Positions 62,026 through 64,000 of a stretch of DNA of 64,000 bases are shown one piece after another. A model generated the notes under the pieces. The model made no database searches. It saw nothing but the letters and a program-made list of their open reading frames with translations, and was not told where the DNA came from. Source of the stretch: JAWKXU01 sp020446465 (GTDB lineage Bacteria > Pseudomonadota > Alphaproteobacteria > Sphingomonadales > Sphingomonadaceae); the NCBI GenBank assembly GCA_041396845.1, contig JAWKXU010000001.1:1-64000 (forward strand). The letters run 5' to 3'. Each line of letters begins with the position of its first letter. Positions within the stretch are counted from its first letter, which is position 1. A program made the position numbers and the translations under genes.

Positions 62026-63122
62026 GCGCGCAAGAGCCGCGTGACGTGGCCCATCTTGCGGCCGGGGCGGGCTTCGTCCTTGCCATAAAGGTGCAAGTGG
62101 TTGGCCGGATCGCGGAGCAGGGCGGGACCATCGAGCGCGGCCTCACCGATAAGGTTGTGCATTTCAACGCCCGGCGCGGTCAGCGCCGTGTCACCCAGCG
62201 GTAGCCCGCAGATAGCGCGAATGTGGTTTTCAAACTGGCTGGTGAGCGCGCCTTCGATCGTCCAGTGGCCGGAATTGTGGACGCGTGGCGCCATTTCATT
62301 GAACACCGGGCCTTGCCGGGTGGCGAAGAATTCCAGCGTCAGCACGCCTGTGTAGTCCAGCGCTTCGGCCACTTTAGCGGCCAGTGCGCGCGCTTCGTCA
62401 ATCTGGGCGACCACGCCTGCGCTGGCAGGAACATAGGAATGTGCTAGAATACCGTCTTCGTGGGTGTTCTGGGCGCTGTCCCAGAACCGGATCGCCCCGT
62501 TGCGCCCGCGCGCGAGGATGACGGAAAATTCCGCTTCAAAGTTGACGAAACCTTCATAGACGAGAGGACGCCCTGGCAACCTTACGCCATCGGCGTCATG
62601 GCTGCTGGACAAGCGCCACTGGCCTTTGCCGTCATAGCCATCGCGGGCCGTTTTCAGAATGCCGGGCGTGCCGATTCGCTCTATCGCGGTGTCGAGGTCT
62701 TCGCGCGTTTCCACCGCCCGGAAAGGGGCCGTGCGCCCGCCGAGATTGGTGACGAAGCTTTTTTCCTTCAGCCGGTCCTGCGCCACTTCCAGCGCTTTCA
62801 GTCCGGGGGCGAGCATCGCGTCAGGAATAGTCCGCAAGGGGCCGACGGGGATATTTTCAAACTCCAGCGTCACCACGTCGCAATCCTGTGCGAAGCGGGC
62901 CAGCGCGTCGGTATCGGTCCAATCGGCGCGGGTGACAGCGGCGCTGACTTCGGCGGCAACGCTATGGGCTTCTGGTGTGTAGATATGGCATTTATAACCA
63001 AGTTGCGCTGCGGCCATGGCCAGCATCCGGCCAAGCTGGCCACCGCCCAGTATGCCGATGGTTGCCCCCGGCGGGACAACTGATGGATCAGGGGAACTGG
63101 CCGTTTCGCCCCTGATCGTCAT
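62022..63122 (-). CDS. purK: 5-(carboxyamino)imidazole ribonucleotide synthase
   Basis: A 366-residue ATP-grasp enzyme. GILGGGQLGRMLAMAA (near residue 23) is the N-terminal nucleotide-binding signature, FENIP follows, and GYDGKGQW and EMAPRVHNSGHWT contain further ATP-grasp motifs. It carboxylates aminoimidazole ribonucleotide for purine synthesis. The start was taken at ATG 63122; a second ATG at 63143 would overlap the purE stop. Confidence 0.95.
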   Translation of the reverse strand: MTIRGETASSPDPSVVPPGATIGILGGGQLGRMLAMAAAQLGYKCHIYTPEAHSVAAEVSAAVTRADWTDTDALARFAQDCDVVTLEFENIPVGPLRTIPDAMLAPGLKALEVAQDRLKEKSFVTNLGGRTAPFRAVETREDLDTAIERIGTPGILKTARDGYDGKGQWRLSSSHDADGVRLPGRPLVYEGFVNFEAEFSVILARGRNGAIRFWDSAQNTHEDGILAHSYVPASAGVVAQIDEARALAAKVAEALDYTGVLTLEFFATRQGPVFNEMAPRVHNSGHWTIEGALTSQFENHIRAICGLPLGDTALTAPGVEMHNLIGEAALDGPALLRDPANHLHLYGKDEARPGRKMGHVTRLLRA

Positions 63123-63135
63123 GAACGGTGAGCGC

Positions 63136-63636
63136 TCAGGCATTGCTGCTGGGCGTTTCAGCGACGGCATCGCTGCGCGCCTTGCGCCAGGCCTTGAGCC
63201 TGCCGGCAAGGTCTGCGTCATGCAGCGAGAGAATCGATGCCGCCAGAAGCCCGGCATTGGTCGCCCCTGCTTCCCCGATGGCAAGCGTGCCGGTTGGTAC
63301 ACCGGCTGGCATCTGGACAATGGACAGCAGACTGTCGAGCCCGGACAAGGCGCGCGATTGCACGGGAACGCCCAGCACGGGCAGGTGCGTCATGGCAGCA
63401 ATCATCCCTGGCAAATGCGCTGCGCCGCCTGCCCCGGCAATAACAACATGGAACCCTTCATCGGCCGCACTGCGCGCGAAATCATACATCCGGTCCGGCG
63501 TGCGGTGGGCTGAAACAATGCGCGCTTCGTGCGCGACGCCTAGTTCGGTGAGAACCTTTGCGGCGCACTCCATCGTTGGCCAGTCGGATTGACTGCCCAT
63601 GACAATGGCCACTTTTGCCGTTGTGCCTGCCCCCAT
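63136..63636 (-). CDS. purE: N5-carboxyaminoimidazole ribonucleotide mutase
   Basis: A 166-residue PurE. VAIVMGSQSDWPTMECAAKVL, RIVSAHRTPDRMYDF and AGAGGAAHLPGMIAAMT are the hallmark catalytic segments. It converts N5-CAIR to CAIR and works with PurK. ATG 63636 has AAGGAAA upstream; the frame open to 63717 is not needed. Confidence 0.96.
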   Translation of the reverse strand: MGAGTTAKVAIVMGSQSDWPTMECAAKVLTELGVAHEARIVSAHRTPDRMYDFARSAADEGFHVVIAGAGGAAHLPGMIAAMTHLPVLGVPVQSRALSGLDSLLSIVQMPAGVPTGTLAIGEAGATNAGLLAASILSLHDADLAGRLKAWRKARSDAVAETPSSNA

Positions 63637-63661
63637 GTTCGTCGTTTCCTTCTGTCGCGCC

Positions 63662-64000
63662 TCAGCGGTCCTTGAGGTAGTGCCGTTCGCCCGGCTGCAT
63701 TGCATCGTCAAAGTCATAGACGATCGGCTGACCGGTGGGAATCTCCAGCCCGGTGATGTCCGCGTCCGAAATGCCGGACAAGTGCTTGACCAGCGCCCGC
63801 AGCGAATTGCCGTGGGCGGAAACGATCACGGTTTCCCCTGCTGTCAGGGCCGGGAGTATCGCGCTTTCGTAGTAAGGAAGCGCGCGGGCGATCGTGTCCT
63901 TGAGGCTTTCCGTTGCTGGCACGGCGATGCCCGCATAGCGCGGGTCGCCGGACAGATCGAACGTGCTGCCCGCCTCCAGCGGCGGTGGCGGCGTGTCAAA
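63662..64000 (-). CDS. gpmA: Phosphoglycerate mutase, 2,3-bisphosphoglycerate dependent (partial)
   Basis: The C-terminal 112 codons of a phosphoglycerate mutase; its start lies beyond the window edge. The frame includes FDTPPPPLEAGSTFDLSGD, VSAHGNSLRALVKHLSG with the catalytic histidine, and the C-terminal GQPIVYDFDD. It interconverts 3- and 2-phosphoglycerate in glycolysis. Confidence 0.9.
   Translation of the reverse strand, partial: FDTPPPPLEAGSTFDLSGDPRYAGIAVPATESLKDTIARALPYYESAILPALTAGETVIVSAHGNSLRALVKHLSGISDADITGLEIPTGQPIVYDFDDAMQPGERHYLKDR

Overview
The window looks like a high-GC alphaproteobacterium of the order Sphingomonadales. The basis is the family make-up: DUF2840, DUF2285, DUF736 and DUF2274 transfer-region proteins, a Bap/LapA-type adhesin with a prefix domain, and a lspA-ileS-ribF-folA-purK-purE chromosomal block. 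About 53 kb is a mosaic of mobile DNA. The last 11 kb is ordinary chromosome.

Layout. (1) 1-2.3 kb holds three accessory genes: a PD-(D/E)XK-like protein, a small protein and an NTP_transf_8 nucleotidyltransferase. (2) 2.5-33 kb is an integrative and conjugative element (ICE) with a Tn4371-like core. Its left end carries a large serine recombinase whose last codons overlap a copy of a tRNA 3' end (att-like), transcribed as a coupled operon with a TacA/TacT-type toxin-antitoxin pair. Next come accessory genes (three DUF736 proteins, DNA methyltransferases, hypotheticals), DUF2285-type regulators, an AlpA-like HTH protein, an RPA-family replication initiator followed by an iteron/DnaA-box origin candidate, and a PAPS-reductase-like/cytosine methyltransferase cassette. 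The transfer genes follow: DUF2840, traF, lytic transglycosylase, DUF3363 relaxase, traG, copG, trbBCDEJ-K-LFGI, DUF2274 and a LysR (TraR-like) regulator. (3) 33.3-48.4 kb is a minus-strand operon for a 3,198-residue Bap/LapA-type adhesin with its own type I secretion system (TolC, ABC exporter, HlyD) and a small BamE-like secreted protein. A LuxR-type regulator, apparently truncated, is divergent to it. (4) 49.3-53 kb is a decayed junction: an integrase stump cut by an IS21-family element, a small membrane protein and a second tRNA-3'-end-like remnant. (5) 53.1-64 kb is chromosome: an OmpA-type lipoprotein, a CNNM/CorC transporter-like protein, and a compact minus-strand cluster gpm-purE-purK-folA-ribF-gdpd-ileS-lspA-DUF3035.

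How it fits together. The relaxase, TraG and Trb proteins form a complete P-type conjugation machine. The recombinase would excise and integrate the element, the RepA/iteron region could allow replication while excised, and the toxin-antitoxin pair could stabilise it. Three methyltransferases and no recognisable restriction partner suggest protection against host restriction. The adhesin operon is probably cargo affecting surface attachment. The most unusual signal is at 12.7-14.1 kb, where a cytosine methyltransferase gene contains a 358-codon ORF in a second frame. Codon-position GC indicates that both frames are constrained.
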